A stretch of 64,000 nucleotides of DNA from Aquibium oceanicum (GTDB lineage Bacteria; Pseudomonadota; Alphaproteobacteria; Rhizobiales; Rhizobiaceae), in NCBI RefSeq assembly GCF_001889605.1, contig NZ_CP018171.1, positions 4,687,501-4,751,500 of the forward strand, written 5' to 3'. Shown in pieces: positions 48,043 to 57,457 of the stretch. The notes under the pieces were generated by a model that did not search any database, was not told the origin of the DNA, and saw only the letters and a list, made by a program, of their open reading frames with translations. Position numbers and translations under genes: made by a program. How positions within the stretch are numbered: position 1 is the stretch's first letter; each line of letters starts with the position of its first letter.

Positions 48043-48624
48043 ATGGTCAAGCTCAACAAGATATACACCCGCACCGGCGACGACGGGACCACGGGACTGG
48101 TGCACGGCGCGCGGCGGCGGAAGTCCGATCCGCGCATCGAGGCATTCGGCACGGTGGACGAGGCCAACGCCTGCATCGGGCTGGCGCGTCTTCATACCGG
48201 GACGGACCACCCCGAGATCGACCGGATGCTGGCGCTGATCCAGAACGACCTGTTCGACCTCGGCGCCGACCTCGCCACGCCCGGCGACGACCCGACCCAG
48301 GGCTACGAGCCGCTACGGATCGTGGCCGCGCAGGTGGAGCGCATCGAGGCCGACATCGACCGGCTGAACGAGAGCCTCAGCCCCCTGCGCTCCTTCGTGC
48401 TGCCGGGCGGATCGCCGGCGGCCGCGGCGCTGCACCTGGCGCGCACGGTAGCGCGGCGGGCCGAACGGGCGATGGTCGAGGCGGGCAGCACCGATGAAGC
48501 GCCGATCGGCGCCGAGGCGATGAAGTACATCAACCGCGTGTCCGACTTCCTCTTCGTGGCCGCCCGGGCCGTCAATGGCAACGGAACCGCGGACGTGCTA
48601 TGGGTTCCGGGGGCAAATCGCTGA
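48043..48624 (+). CDS. Cob(I)yrinic acid a,c-diamide adenosyltransferase, PduO type
   Basis: The 193-residue enzyme adenosylates cob(I)alamin with ATP, giving coenzyme B12. The ATP-binding N terminus YTRTGDDGTTGLVHGARR, then DPRIEAFGTVDEANACIG and the C-terminal RVSDFLFVAARAVN are PduO/MMAB-type signatures. It lies 13 bases after the twin-helix gene. It is unlike the CobA/BtuR family. A functional B12 supply would serve methylmalonyl-CoA mutase or ribonucleotide reductase. Confidence 0.94.
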   Translation: MVKLNKIYTRTGDDGTTGLVHGARRRKSDPRIEAFGTVDEANACIGLARLHTGTDHPEIDRMLALIQNDLFDLGADLATPGDDPTQGYEPLRIVAAQVERIEADIDRLNESLSPLRSFVLPGGSPAAAALHLARTVARRAERAMVEAGSTDEAPIGAEAMKYINRVSDFLFVAARAVNGNGTADVLWVPGANR

Positions 48625-48646
48625 TTCCGGGAGGGGGCTTCGGGGA

Positions 48647-49411
48647 ATGTTCATTCCACTTCACGATGCGAACAACCTGAAGCACATCAAACTCCAGTAC
48701 ATCACCTTCGGGCTCATCGCCGCAAACGTCCTGGTTTTCCTGACCATGTCGATCGCGGGCAGCGGAAGCTCGCAGGCCGCCGCCTACGGCTTCGGCTACA
48801 TCCCCGCCGTGGTCAACGACGTGGCGGAACTGCCGCCGAACCTGGTGCTCCTGCCCGAGGGCTTCACCTACGTCACCTATGCCTTCCTGCACGCCGACAT
48901 CATTCATCTCGGCGGCAACATGCTGTTTTTGTGGGTGTTCGGCGACAATGTCGAGGACGCGCTCGGGCACTTCCGCTTCCTGCTCTTCTACTTCGCCTGC
49001 GCGGCGGCGGGTGCCGCGCTGCACGGGGCGATCGATCCCGGCTCCGGCATCCCGCTGATCGGCGCCTCGGGCGCGGTGGCCGGCATCGTCGCGGCCTACC
49101 TCATCCTTCACCCGAAGGTGAAGGTGTGGGTGCTCGCCTTCGGCCGCATACCGCTCAGGATTCCCGCCTTCATCCCGCTCGTGCTGTGGGTCGGCTTCCA
49201 GGTGCTGATGCTGGGCGCGGGAGACGACAGCGGGATTTCGTGGGCGACCCATGTCGGCGGCATCGTCGCCGGCGCCGTCCTGATCCTCATCTTGCGCCGG
49301 CCGGGCGTGCCGCTCTTCGACCGCGCCATCGTGACGCCCGATGCCGTGGTGACTGAGGCGGATGCGCCCCCTGTGGTACGATCGGGGAAGGTGCCGCGCT
49401 GGGGGCGGTGA
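48647..49411 (+). CDS. Rhomboid family intramembrane serine protease
   Basis: The 254-residue membrane protease has the catalytic S141 in LIGASGAVAGIVAAY and the histidine H202 in SWATHVGGIVAGA, plus HADIIHLGGNMLFLWVFGDN, the conserved first-half motif with asparagine N91. About six helices. ATG 48647 is preferred to longer frames because it opens with MFIPLHDANN. It follows the cobalamin adenosyltransferase by 22 bases. Substrates unknown. Confidence 0.94.
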   Translation: MFIPLHDANNLKHIKLQYITFGLIAANVLVFLTMSIAGSGSSQAAAYGFGYIPAVVNDVAELPPNLVLLPEGFTYVTYAFLHADIIHLGGNMLFLWVFGDNVEDALGHFRFLLFYFACAAAGAALHGAIDPGSGIPLIGASGAVAGIVAAYLILHPKVKVWVLAFGRIPLRIPAFIPLVLWVGFQVLMLGAGDDSGISWATHVGGIVAGAVLILILRRPGVPLFDRAIVTPDAVVTEADAPPVVRSGKVPRWGR

Positions 49412-49452
49412 GGTCCTCGAATGGTCGCCCCTTTCGGGACGTCACGAAAACA

Positions 49453-49755
49453 CTATCGCGCCGTCCATTTCCCCGTGCCGTTGTGACATTGCACATTTCC
49501 CGAGGAGGCGAATTTGCACCAGCCTCCGGGTGTCTTGATCGAGATCATGCTTTTGGTGTGCCCGGTGACGGGCCGGTCCTTCAGCATGTTCCGCTTTTCA
49601 TTGTAGCGAAGACGGAACGTCTGGCCTTTCAGATTGCCGGTCGAGAACGATGCCACCACCGTTTGGCCGTCGCGCAGCAGCGGGCCAGCGATCGCGGGCG
49701 CCGATGCGAAAGCAGTCGCAGCGGCGAGAACGAGTGCCGGTAGAACTCTTGTCAT
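49453..49755 (-). CDS. Small exported protein of unknown function
   Basis: The 100-residue protein has a signal peptide (MTRVLPALVLAAATAFASAPAI) and a mature part with beta-rich segments (ASFSTGNLKGQTFRLRYNEK) and two cysteines near the end (GGWCKF and NVQCHNG). A disulfide is likely in the periplasm. TTG 49758 is a less likely start than ATG 49755. It is divergent from the membrane-anchored regulator-like gene with a 72-base gap. Function not recognised. Confidence 0.75.
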   Translation of the reverse strand: MTRVLPALVLAAATAFASAPAIAGPLLRDGQTVVASFSTGNLKGQTFRLRYNEKRNMLKDRPVTGHTKSMISIKTPGGWCKFASSGNVQCHNGTGKWTAR

Positions 49756-49827
49756 CAAACTCCCCTTCGATGTGCGATCCGGCAGGGAGAGTGACTTGAC
49801 GGTGCCGGCCTGTCACTACCGAACTGC

Positions 49828-50664
49828 GTGAAAATAGGAAGGCGACGGAAAAAATTCGGCAAAAGCATAGAAAATCCAGTTGGATATCCTAAGATCGGCG
49901 TAAGGGTGCAACGGGAGGGTGAAGCTTTGGGGGAAAGGACACCGTGGGGCCACCACCAGCGGTGGCACGAACTGCTCGATGCCGTCTGCATCGAAGAAGG
50001 TCATGACGACAACATGGCGCTCGCCAACGACCTGAGCGCGGTTTCGGGCAACCGCAGCGGCGAGGCCTTCGAAGCCGCGCTGAAGAACCTTCGCAATTGG
50101 CGCAATGGCACTCACCTGCCCCAGAGACGCAATTTCATCCTTCTGACGAAGGCGCTGCATGTCGATTCCCACGAGGGTTTGAAGAAGCACTGGACGCATC
50201 TCTATGCGGAAGCGCGACGGGATGCGAAGCGGGAACCCGCGCATTCCAGAGCGGTCCCATCGATGCGCGCCTTGCCCGCCGCGACGATGCTTGCCACGAT
50301 TGCGGTCCCCATGATGATCGTCGGGGCGGGTCTCGTCTTCATCATGGGATTCGAGGTTTCCGCGCAGGACGGGGCATCGGCGGACGTCGAATACCGCAAG
50401 GCCGTATCGCTGAAAGTCGGCGAGTCCATCGTCGTCCACGGGGCGCGGGGCAAATGCGGCGAGGAGCCGCCCGTATGGGAGAAGGTGCTCCCGATGTTGC
50501 CGGAACTGGAGATCGGTCACTGGTCGGAAGGCAATATCGGCACACGCTACAGCCGCAAATGCGGCGGCCCGACCCCCGCCCGGGGAATCGTGCTGAATGC
50601 AACGAGATCCGGCCAGGCGGAGGTCACGCTGTTCGGGGATCCGGTGAAGATCGAAGTCGACTAG
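49828..50664 (+). CDS. Putative membrane-anchored regulator (helical N terminus, one TM helix, periplasmic tail)
   Basis: The 278-residue protein has a cytoplasmic part with WHELLDAVCIEEGHDDNMALANDL and LKNLRNWRNGTHLPQRRNFI, a pattern close to a Cro/C1-like DNA-binding region. One transmembrane helix (about 152-174, TMLATIAVPMMIVGAGLVF) follows. The roughly 100-residue periplasmic tail has two cysteines, C210 and C245, that may form a disulfide. Start GTG 49828 is uncertain; TTG about 49927 behind GGGAGGGTGAAGC is a rival. Family unknown; a one-component sensor/regulator is inference. Confidence 0.65.
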   Translation: MKIGRRRKKFGKSIENPVGYPKIGVRVQREGEALGERTPWGHHQRWHELLDAVCIEEGHDDNMALANDLSAVSGNRSGEAFEAALKNLRNWRNGTHLPQRRNFILLTKALHVDSHEGLKKHWTHLYAEARRDAKREPAHSRAVPSMRALPAATMLATIAVPMMIVGAGLVFIMGFEVSAQDGASADVEYRKAVSLKVGESIVVHGARGKCGEEPPVWEKVLPMLPELEIGHWSEGNIGTRYSRKCGGPTPARGIVLNATRSGQAEVTLFGDPVKIEVD

Positions 50665-50800
50665 GGCGAAGTTTCGTCGTGCCGGCATCAGGCTCGTCGA
50701 TCCAGGCGAAGTCCACCGGACGGCCGATCTGCGCTGAACTCGTCGGGTCTGCGGGCAAGGCAATCGGGTGTCGTCTGGGCCGCCCTTTCCAGCCCCCGTA

Positions 50801-50816
50801 TTGACGTAAACGTCAA
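50801..50816. promoter_or_regulatory. 16-bp operator-like palindrome upstream of etfBA
   Basis: TTGACGTAAACGTCAA has two perfect 7-bp arms around an AA centre, about 140 bases before the etfB start. It resembles the operators of MerR-type LiuR regulators that control acyl-CoA degradation genes in alphaproteobacteria. No regulator gene is in the window. The rest of the 290-base intergenic stretch (50665-50954) holds no gene. Confidence 0.55.
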
Positions 50817-50954
50817 TGGACCATAGGTTCCGCCGCGATGGTGCGCGGGCGCACGGCCGGTTTTCGGGGCCGAATGTCGGGTTCGGGCTAGCGGGCGCCG
50901 CGGTGGCAGTGTTAAACGCCGCCCAGCATATTTCACGAGAAAGGTTCGACGCCG

Positions 50955-51704
50955 ATGAAAGTACTTGTCCCCGTGAAGCGGGTGGTTGATTACAACGTCA
51001 AGATCCGCGTCAAGTCGGACGGCTCGGGCGTCGAGCTGGCGAACGTCAAGATGTCGATGAACCCGTTCGACGAGATCGCCGTGGAAGAGGCGATCCGCCT
51101 CAAGGAGGCCGGCAAGGCGGACGAGATCATCGCCGTCTCCGTTGGGCCCCAGCAGGCGCAAGAGACCATCCGCACCGCGCTCGCCATGGGTGCCGACCGC
51201 GGCATCCTGATCAAGACCGACGGCGTGGTGGAGCCGCTGACGGTGGCCAAGCTGCTCAAGGGCGTGGTCGAGGCCGAGGGGCCGGAACTCGTCATCCTTG
51301 GCAAGCAGGCGATCGACGACGACGCCAACCAGACCGGCCAGATGCTGGCGGCGCTGCTCGGCTGGAGCCAGGGCACCTTCGCCTCCAAGCTGGAGCTCGA
51401 CGGCGACAAGGCCAAGGTGACGCGCGAGATCGACGGCGGCCTGCAGGTCATCGAGCTGAAGATGCCGGCGATCGTGACGACGGACCTGCGCTTGAACCAG
51501 CCGCGCTATGCCTCGCTGCCCAACATCATGAAGGCCAAGAAGAAGCCGCTCGACGAGAAGAGCCCGTCCGACTACGGCGTGGAAGTGGCGCCGCGGCTCA
51601 AGGTGCTGAAGACCGAGGAGCCGGGCGGCCGCAAGGCGGGCGTCAAGGTCAAGACCGTCCAGGAGCTCGTCGACAAGCTCAAGAACGAAGCCGGCGTGCT
51701 TTGA
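50955..51704 (+). CDS. etfB: Electron transfer flavoprotein beta subunit
   Basis: The 249-residue subunit, with EtfA, carries electrons from acyl-CoA dehydrogenases to ETF-quinone oxidoreductase. [20 protein letters not shown] at the start, [20 protein letters not shown] and [20 protein letters not shown] (the AMP-binding region) are typical. It precedes etfA by 27 bases. The gene order etfB-etfA-3-hydroxybutyryl-CoA dehydrogenase follows a common rhizobial arrangement. Confidence 0.97.
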   Translation: MKVLVPVKRVVDYNVKIRVKSDGSGVELANVKMSMNPFDEIAVEEAIRLKEAGKADEIIAVSVGPQQAQETIRTALAMGADRGILIKTDGVVEPLTVAKLLKGVVEAEGPELVILGKQAIDDDANQTGQMLAALLGWSQGTFASKLELDGDKAKVTREIDGGLQVIELKMPAIVTTDLRLNQPRYASLPNIMKAKKKPLDEKSPSDYGVEVAPRLKVLKTEEPGGRKAGVKVKTVQELVDKLKNEAGVL

Positions 51705-51731
51705 TTTCGGTGCCAGGAAAGGAATAGAACA

Positions 51732-52661
51732 ATGGCCATTCTCCTCGTCGCCGAACACGACAACGAAACCGTCTCCGACCAGACCGCCAAGGCGCTCTCG
51801 GCCGCGCTGAAGATGGGCTCGGAAGTCGACATCCTCATCGCCGGCAAGGGCGCGAAAGCCGCCGCCGACGGCGCGGCGAAGCTCCAGGGCGCCTCCAAGG
51901 TGCTGCTGGCCGAAGCCGACGAACTCGCCGAGCGCCTCGCCGAGCCGCTGGCGGCGCTGGTGGTGTCGCTGGCCGGCAAGTACGACGCGCTGGTCGCGCC
52001 CGCCACCACCATGGGCAAGAACGTCATGCCGCGGGTCGCCGCGCTTCTCGACGTCATGCAGGTGTCGGACGTGATCGAGGTCGTGTCGGCCGACACGTTC
52101 AAGCGCCCGATCTACGCCGGCAACGCCATCCAGACCGTCCAGGCGACCGATGCGAAGAAGGTGATTACCGTGCGCACGGCGACCTTCCAGGCGGCGGGCG
52201 AAGGCGGCTCTGCGTCCGTCGAGAGCATCGCGGCGGCAGGCGATCCCGGCCTCTCGTCTTTCGTCGAGAACAAGATCGCCCACACCGACCGTCCCGAACT
52301 GACCTCGGCCCGGATCATCATCTCGGGCGGCCGCGCGCTCGGCTCCTCGGAGAAGTTCCAGGAGGTGATCACGCCTGTGGCCGACAAGCTGGGTGCCGCG
52401 ATCGGAGCAAGCCGCGCGGCCGTCGACGCGGGCTACGCTCCCAACGACTGGCAGGTCGGCCAGACCGGCAAGGTGGTCGCGCCCGACCTCTACATCGCCT
52501 GCGGCATCTCCGGCGCGATCCAGCACCTGGCCGGCATGAAGGATTCCAAGATCATCGTCGCCATCAACAAGGACGAGGAGGCACCGATCTTCCAGGTGGC
52601 CGACTACGGCCTCGTCGGCGACCTGTTCCAGATCCTGCCGGAACTCGAAAAGGCGCTTTGA
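51732..52661 (+). CDS. etfA: Electron transfer flavoprotein alpha subunit
   Basis: The 309-residue subunit binds FAD in its C-terminal domain, seen as [40 protein letters not shown] and [20 protein letters not shown]. It forms a heterodimer with EtfB. AGGAAAGGAATAG lies just before its ATG. An imperfect 11-bp hairpin follows. Confidence 0.97.
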   Translation: MAILLVAEHDNETVSDQTAKALSAALKMGSEVDILIAGKGAKAAADGAAKLQGASKVLLAEADELAERLAEPLAALVVSLAGKYDALVAPATTMGKNVMPRVAALLDVMQVSDVIEVVSADTFKRPIYAGNAIQTVQATDAKKVITVRTATFQAAGEGGSASVESIAAAGDPGLSSFVENKIAHTDRPELTSARIIISGGRALGSSEKFQEVITPVADKLGAAIGASRAAVDAGYAPNDWQVGQTGKVVAPDLYIACGISGAIQHLAGMKDSKIIVAINKDEEAPIFQVADYGLVGDLFQILPELEKAL

Positions 52662-52695
52662 CGTCCGTCACGCGCAACGCGTAGAATGACTCCAG

Positions 52696-52722
52696 GCCGG
52701 AGCGGCGGACAGCCGCTTCGGC
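52696..52722 (+). terminator. Possible intrinsic terminator after etfA
   Basis: GCCGGAGCGGC/GCCGCTTCGGC form an 11-bp stem with one G-U pair and a 5-base loop, followed by TTTCGCTT. The T run is weak, so partial read-through to the next gene is possible. Confidence 0.5.
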
Positions 52723-52776
52723 TTTCGCTTCGCGGCTGACTAGGATAGAAGCGCAGGGGTTCACAGGGTCACCCAG

Positions 52777-53652
52777 ATGGCAATCCAGACCGTAGGCATC
52801 ATTGGCGCTGGACAGATGGGCAGCGGCATCGCCCATGTCGCGGCGCAAGCCGGCTACAAGGTCCTCCTGCACGACATTTCCGGCGATCGCATCGAGAAGG
52901 GCATCGCCACCATCAACGGCAACATGGCGCGGCAGGTATCGTCGGGAAAACTCGACGAATCGGTACGCTCGCAGGCCATGGCCAGCATAAGCTCCGCGCC
53001 GAAGATCGAGGATCTCGCCGGCGCCGACCTCGTGATCGAGGCGGCGACCGAGGACGAGACGGTCAAGCGCAAGATCTTCACGCAGTTGTGCCCGGTGCTC
53101 AATCCCGAAGCGCTGCTGGCGACCAACACCTCGTCCATCTCGATCACCCGCATGGCAGCGCAGACGGACCGACCGGAACGCTTCATCGGCATTCATTTCA
53201 TGAACCCGGTGCCGCTAATGAAGCTGGTGGAGCTGGTGCGCGGCATTGCGACGGAGGATTTCACCTTCGAGGCTGCGAAGTCGTTTGTGGTCAGCCTCGA
53301 CAAGACGGTGACGGTGGCAGAGGATTTTCCCGCCTTCATCGTCAACCGCATCCTCCTGCCGATGATCAACGAGGCGATCTACGTGCTTTACGAAGGCGTG
53401 GGATCGGTCGAGGCGATCGACACGGCCATGAAGCTCGGCGCCAACCATCCCATGGGACCGCTGCAGCTGGCCGATTTCATCGGACTGGATACCTGTCTGT
53501 CGATTATGCAGGTGCTGCACGACGGGTTGTCGGATTCCAAGTACCGCCCCTGCCCGCTGCTCGTGAAATATGTCGAGGCGGGCTGGCTCGGCCGCAAGGC
53601 CGGCCGGGGCTTCTACGACTATCGCGGCGAGAACCCGGTTCCCACGCGCTGA
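52777..53652 (+). CDS. 3-hydroxybutyryl-CoA dehydrogenase
   Basis: The 291-residue enzyme oxidises or reduces 3-hydroxyacyl-CoA with NAD(P), in fatty-acid or polyhydroxybutyrate metabolism. VGIIGAGQMGSGIAHVAAQA is the Rossmann loop. IHFMNPVPLMKLVELVRG contains the catalytic histidine, and FIVNRILLPMINEAI and MGPLQLADFIGLDTCLSI complete the C-terminal domain. It follows etfBA, the electron acceptors of the same pathway. Confidence 0.95.
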   Translation: MAIQTVGIIGAGQMGSGIAHVAAQAGYKVLLHDISGDRIEKGIATINGNMARQVSSGKLDESVRSQAMASISSAPKIEDLAGADLVIEAATEDETVKRKIFTQLCPVLNPEALLATNTSSISITRMAAQTDRPERFIGIHFMNPVPLMKLVELVRGIATEDFTFEAAKSFVVSLDKTVTVAEDFPAFIVNRILLPMINEAIYVLYEGVGSVEAIDTAMKLGANHPMGPLQLADFIGLDTCLSIMQVLHDGLSDSKYRPCPLLVKYVEAGWLGRKAGRGFYDYRGENPVPTR

Positions 53653-53680
53653 ATCGATAAGGATTTGAAAAGGCTATAGG

Positions 53681-53703
53681 GGCCGCGGCGGGCTGCCGCG
53701 GCC
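53681..53703. terminator. Perfect 9-bp GC hairpin between convergent genes
   Basis: GGCCGCGGC/GCCGCGGCC with a GGGCT loop lies between the stops of the dehydrogenase and the GGDEF gene. Neither side has a long T run, although CCTTTTC follows on the minus strand. It may end transcription from both sides. Confidence 0.45.
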
Positions 53704-53710
53704 TGGGCGG

Positions 53711-54520
53711 TCAGTGGAGCGGCTGCCTGAGATCGTTCGAATCGTAGGCCTGGACGTGGGTCAGTTCGATGCGGTTGCGGCCGCCGTTCTTGGCCTGGTA
53801 GAGACGCCGGTCTGCAATGCGATAGAGCTCGACGAACTCGAGCTGGTCCTCGAAGCTCACCCCGCCGACGCTCACCGAGAGCGGATGGTGCGTGCCGCGC
53901 GGCCGGAACGACATCTCGTTGACGGCCCGGCGGATGCGCTCGGCGACGGCCACGGCGTTCTGCTGGCTTGCGCCGGGCAGGAACACGCCGAACTCCTCGC
54001 CGCCGAGTCGGCCGACGAGATCGCCCTTGCGGACCTGGCCGCGGATTTCGGCGGCGATGATGCGCAGCGCCTCGTCACCGTGGTCGTGGCCGTAGGTGTC
54101 GTTGATCGCCTTGAAGTGATCGGCGTCGATGATGAGCAGAGCGCCCTTGATCCGCTTGGACTTGCCGCTGTGCTCGCCGAGCTGGAGGTCGACCTTCTCG
54201 GAGAAGCTTCCCCGGTTGAGGCAGGCGGTCAGGCTGTCGGTGGAGGCTACCACGCCCAGGCGCTGGTTGGCGATGCCGAGCTCGCGCAGCTTTAGCACCA
54301 GGAACAGCAGGATTGGCCCCGCCAAGATGACCGAAAGCGCCACCGCTCCAGCCAAACCGTGCGTGAACTGCAGATCGCCCAGACCCGAGCGCCAGAGATA
54401 CTCGTAGCTGCTCGAGACGACGACGCACCACAAAGTTCCCAGAACCGTCCACCGGAACAGCCTCGAAGCTGCAAGCCGGGAAAGACTGAAATCGAATATT
54501 CCTCTTAACGCCTCAGGCAT
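53711..54520 (-). CDS. Membrane-anchored GGDEF diguanylate cyclase
   Basis: The 269-residue protein would make cyclic di-GMP. Two N-terminal transmembrane helices (about 22-38 and 58-77) precede the GGDEF domain with IDADHFKAINDTYGHDHGDE and the GGEEF active site at 173-177. R164-K-G-D167 lies five residues before GGEEF, the expected position of the product-inhibition I-site. It is upstream, on the map, of a second GGDEF protein in the same orientation, separated by about 190 bases. Confidence 0.93.
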   Translation of the reverse strand: MPEALRGIFDFSLSRLAASRLFRWTVLGTLWCVVVSSSYEYLWRSGLGDLQFTHGLAGAVALSVILAGPILLFLVLKLRELGIANQRLGVVASTDSLTACLNRGSFSEKVDLQLGEHSGKSKRIKGALLIIDADHFKAINDTYGHDHGDEALRIIAAEIRGQVRKGDLVGRLGGEEFGVFLPGASQQNAVAVAERIRRAVNEMSFRPRGTHHPLSVSVGGVSFEDQLEFVELYRIADRRLYQAKNGGRNRIELTHVQAYDSNDLRQPLH

Positions 54521-54713
54521 GCCTGCACCCCCTTCTGGTAATGACTTACCGCAGGATAAGGAACGCCGATAAACACCCGATTAGCGATTCGGTAAGGTTT
54601 TGAACCGTGCTGCTAACCGGTGGTTAAGCAGATCCGCAAGTACGGCATGGGCATGGCTCCGGCAGCGTCGGCGCGGCCGGCGTTTCCAAGTGGAATCGGG
54701 CGGCCCGGCACCG

Positions 54714-55814
54714 TCACTCGCGGCGGTACAGGAGCCAGTTCTTGGAATTCTTGAGATCGGGAAGGGAGGAGTAAAGCGTGGTCTGGTTGCGCCCGTTGGC
54801 CTTCGACATGTAGAGGGCGCGGTCGGCCTTGGCGTAGAGGTCCTCGGGGTTCTTGGCCATGGAACCCATGCAGATTCCCACCGAGACCGTCACTGCGCCG
54901 CCGTTGGCGGCGATCTGGCCGTTCAGCGGAACCAGTTTCTCGATCGCGGCCCGGAGGTTTTCGGAGAAGTCGAAGACCGCCGTTTCGGTCAGGCCTTCGA
55001 CGATGACCGCGAATTCCTCGCCGCCGGTCCGGGCGACGATCATGTTCGGAGAGGCGGAGGTGCGGATCAGGCCCGCCACGTGCTGGATGATCTTGTCGCC
55101 GACGGGATGGCCGTAGCGGTCGTTGATCTGCTTGAACCGGTCGATGTCCAGGATCATCAAGGCGCTGAAGACCGCCTTCTTCGCATCGTCGTAGACCTGC
55201 CCGATCGCCTTGTCGAAGGCGCGGCGGTTGAAGAGCTGCGTCATCGGATCGGTGTCGGCGAGCCGCTTGTACTCCTCGAGCTTGGTCTTGACCTCCTCGA
55301 GCTCCGCCGACTTGTCGATCATGGCATTGGCGAAGTTCCTGCCCTGCTCGACCTTGGAATCGGTGGCGGACGACATGATGCCGGCGATGCGCTGCAGGAT
55401 CTCCTGGGTGACGACGTCGCGTTTGCGCAGTCCGTCCGAACTCTGGGTCAGGATCGAACCGTAGCGCTCGAGCTGGAGCCGTTCCTTGTCGAAGAGGATC
55501 ATGACCTCCTCGACCTTGTTGGCGATCTGCTCGCGGACATTGTCGACGAACAGCTGGTTGCTCGTCTGGATGAAGTACTTGATGCTGAGACGGTCGAGGT
55601 CCTCCTGGCGCGGACGGTTTCCCAGCGCGCCCAGATCGGCATTCAATGCTGGGTTGCAGCCGGCAAAGACCTCGTAGAAAATTTCGTAGTTCCTGGGTGA
55701 ACCGATGACACCCATTGCGCGCATGGCGAGGGCGATCTTCGTCGCGATATCGGAAACCGGAGCGGTAGGAGCGTTGCCGCCCGACGACCTTGCACTGGAG
55801 ACCTGCGTATTCAT
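54714..55814 (-). CDS. GGDEF diguanylate cyclase with helical N-terminal region
   Basis: The 366-residue protein lacks membrane segments. An N-terminal helical half (MRAMGVIGSPRNYEIFYEVF, then VREQIANKVEEVMILFDKER) leads into a coiled-coil region (AELEEVKTKLEEYKRLADTD). The GGDEF domain follows, with LDIDRFKQINDRYGHPVGDK and GGEEF at 264-268. No RxxD I-site is seen five residues before GGEEF, so product inhibition may be absent. Its N terminus matches a rhizobial GGDEF group; the signal it senses is unknown. Confidence 0.92.
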   Translation of the reverse strand: MNTQVSSARSSGGNAPTAPVSDIATKIALAMRAMGVIGSPRNYEIFYEVFAGCNPALNADLGALGNRPRQEDLDRLSIKYFIQTSNQLFVDNVREQIANKVEEVMILFDKERLQLERYGSILTQSSDGLRKRDVVTQEILQRIAGIMSSATDSKVEQGRNFANAMIDKSAELEEVKTKLEEYKRLADTDPMTQLFNRRAFDKAIGQVYDDAKKAVFSALMILDIDRFKQINDRYGHPVGDKIIQHVAGLIRTSASPNMIVARTGGEEFAVIVEGLTETAVFDFSENLRAAIEKLVPLNGQIAANGGAVTVSVGICMGSMAKNPEDLYAKADRALYMSKANGRNQTTLYSSLPDLKNSKNWLLYRRE

Positions 55815-56039
55815 CCGCCCTCACCCGAATATCACGCGGGATGGCCGGCGGCGGATCCATATCCACCACTCGACCCCACATCCCGTCGAGGACGGAACAT
55901 GTTCTGCGCGTCAGTCCGGGTCCCCACCCACCAGGTTCCCTCGCTGCATCTGACGTTAAGGTAAGCTGCCTAATTCTCCGTAAACGGTACCAACAAATCG
56001 ACGGGAGCGCTCGTAATCTAATCGTAGAGGTTGCAGTCT

Positions 56040-57344
56040 TCAGACCCGCAGCGGCTTCGCTACCCTCTCCTCGGTGCCGAAAACGCGCAGGTATCGGGCG
56101 ATCGCCGCCGGGTCCCCGGTTGCCTTCTCCGGATTGTCGGAAAGCTTCACCGCCGGCCGGCCGTTCGCCTCGCTGACCTTGCAGACGATGGAGATCGGCT
56201 TCAGCCCCTCGATCTCGACCGGCGCGCAGCCTTCGAAATCATTGGTCAGGTTGGTGCCCCAGCCGAAGGTCATGCGGACCTTTCCGTGGAAATGGTGGTA
56301 GGCGCGTTCGATCGTCTCCACGTCGAGCCCGTCGGAAAAGACGATGAGCTTCTCGCGCGGGTCGCGGCCATGCTGCTTCCACCACGCGATGATCCGCTCG
56401 CCGCCCTCGATCGGCGGGGCGCTGTCGGGCCGGAAACCCGTCCAGTCGGCGACCCAGTCGGGCGCGTGGCGCAGGAAGGAGGCCGTGCCGAAGGTGTCAG
56501 GCAATACGATCAGGAGGTTGCCGCCGTAGTAGCGGTTCCAGTCCTGGAGCACCTTGTAGGGGGCTGCCACGAGCGCCTCCTCGCTGTCGGTCAGCGCGGC
56601 AAGCACCATGGGCAGTTCGTGCGCGTTGGTTCCGAGTGCCTCGAGATCGGCGTCCATGGCGAGCTTGACGTTGCTGGTGCCGGTCAACGCGGAGCCCAGG
56701 CCTTCCTTGAGCGCCTCCACGCACCAGCGCTGCCACAGGAAGGAATGCCTCCGGCGGGTGCCGAAGTCGGAGATGCGCAGGTCGGGAAGCGCGCGCAGCC
56801 GCTCCACCTTGGACCACATGCGCGCCTTGGCGCGGGCGTAGAGCACGTCGAGCGTGAACGGCCCCATGGATTTCATTGCCGCGCGCGAGCGCAATTCGTT
56901 GATGATGGCGAGCGCGGGGATCTCCCACATGCTCGTTTCCTTCCACTTGCCGTGGAAGTGGAGCTCGAACTGGCCGTCGCGGCGGGTCAGTTCGTATTCG
57001 GGGAGCTGGAAATCGGCGAGCCAGGCGAGGAACTCGGGCTGGAATATCTGCTTGCTGCCGTAGAAGGTATTGCCGGCGAGCCAGATCATCTCCTTCTTCG
57101 ACATGCGCAAGGTGCGGGCGTGGTCGAGCTGCTCGCGAAGTTCGCTCTCGGCGATCTCGTCGGAAAGCCGCACCGACTGGGTCCGGTTGATCAGCGAGAA
57201 GGTGGCGTCGACCTCCGGATAGAGGCCCCAGATCATCTGGAGCATCAGGAGCTTGTAGAAATCGGTGTCGAGGAGGCTGCGGATGATCGGGTCGAGCTTC
57301 CAGGTGTGGTCGTGCACCCGCTTGGCGATGTCGTTCTTGGTCAA
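56040..57344 (-). CDS. pncB: Nicotinate phosphoribosyltransferase
   Basis: The 434-residue enzyme makes nicotinate mononucleotide in NAD salvage. [65 protein letters not shown] and [20 protein letters not shown] are family blocks. The start is read as TTG 57344, giving the conserved M(T)[17 protein letters not shown], because GGAGGAGGG ends seven bases upstream. An ATG at 57371 would place that ribosome site within the coding region. It stands alone. Confidence 0.94.
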   Translation of the reverse strand: MTKNDIAKRVHDHTWKLDPIIRSLLDTDFYKLLMLQMIWGLYPEVDATFSLINRTQSVRLSDEIAESELREQLDHARTLRMSKKEMIWLAGNTFYGSKQIFQPEFLAWLADFQLPEYELTRRDGQFELHFHGKWKETSMWEIPALAIINELRSRAAMKSMGPFTLDVLYARAKARMWSKVERLRALPDLRISDFGTRRRHSFLWQRWCVEALKEGLGSALTGTSNVKLAMDADLEALGTNAHELPMVLAALTDSEEALVAAPYKVLQDWNRYYGGNLLIVLPDTFGTASFLRHAPDWVADWTGFRPDSAPPIEGGERIIAWWKQHGRDPREKLIVFSDGLDVETIERAYHHFHGKVRMTFGWGTNLTNDFEGCAPVEIEGLKPISIVCKVSEANGRPAVKLSDNPEKATGDPAAIARYLRVFGTEERVAKPLRV

Positions 57345-57457
57345 GTCAGCACCCTCCTCCGGAGCCGGCATACGGCGCCCGAACCGCGCGAGCGGTCTAG
57401 GATGAATTCCGACATGCGGCAAGGCACGGCTGGGCGGATCGAGCCCACGGCGCGCGT

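Noticed and set aside
47826-48043. Possible cobalamin riboswitch before the adenosyltransferase gene
   Set aside because: The gap to the preceding small gene is only 13 bases, and no B12-box-like sequence was seen.
50688-52526. Minus-strand frame of 612 residues across etfBA
   Set aside because: Antisense shadow of two well-identified genes.
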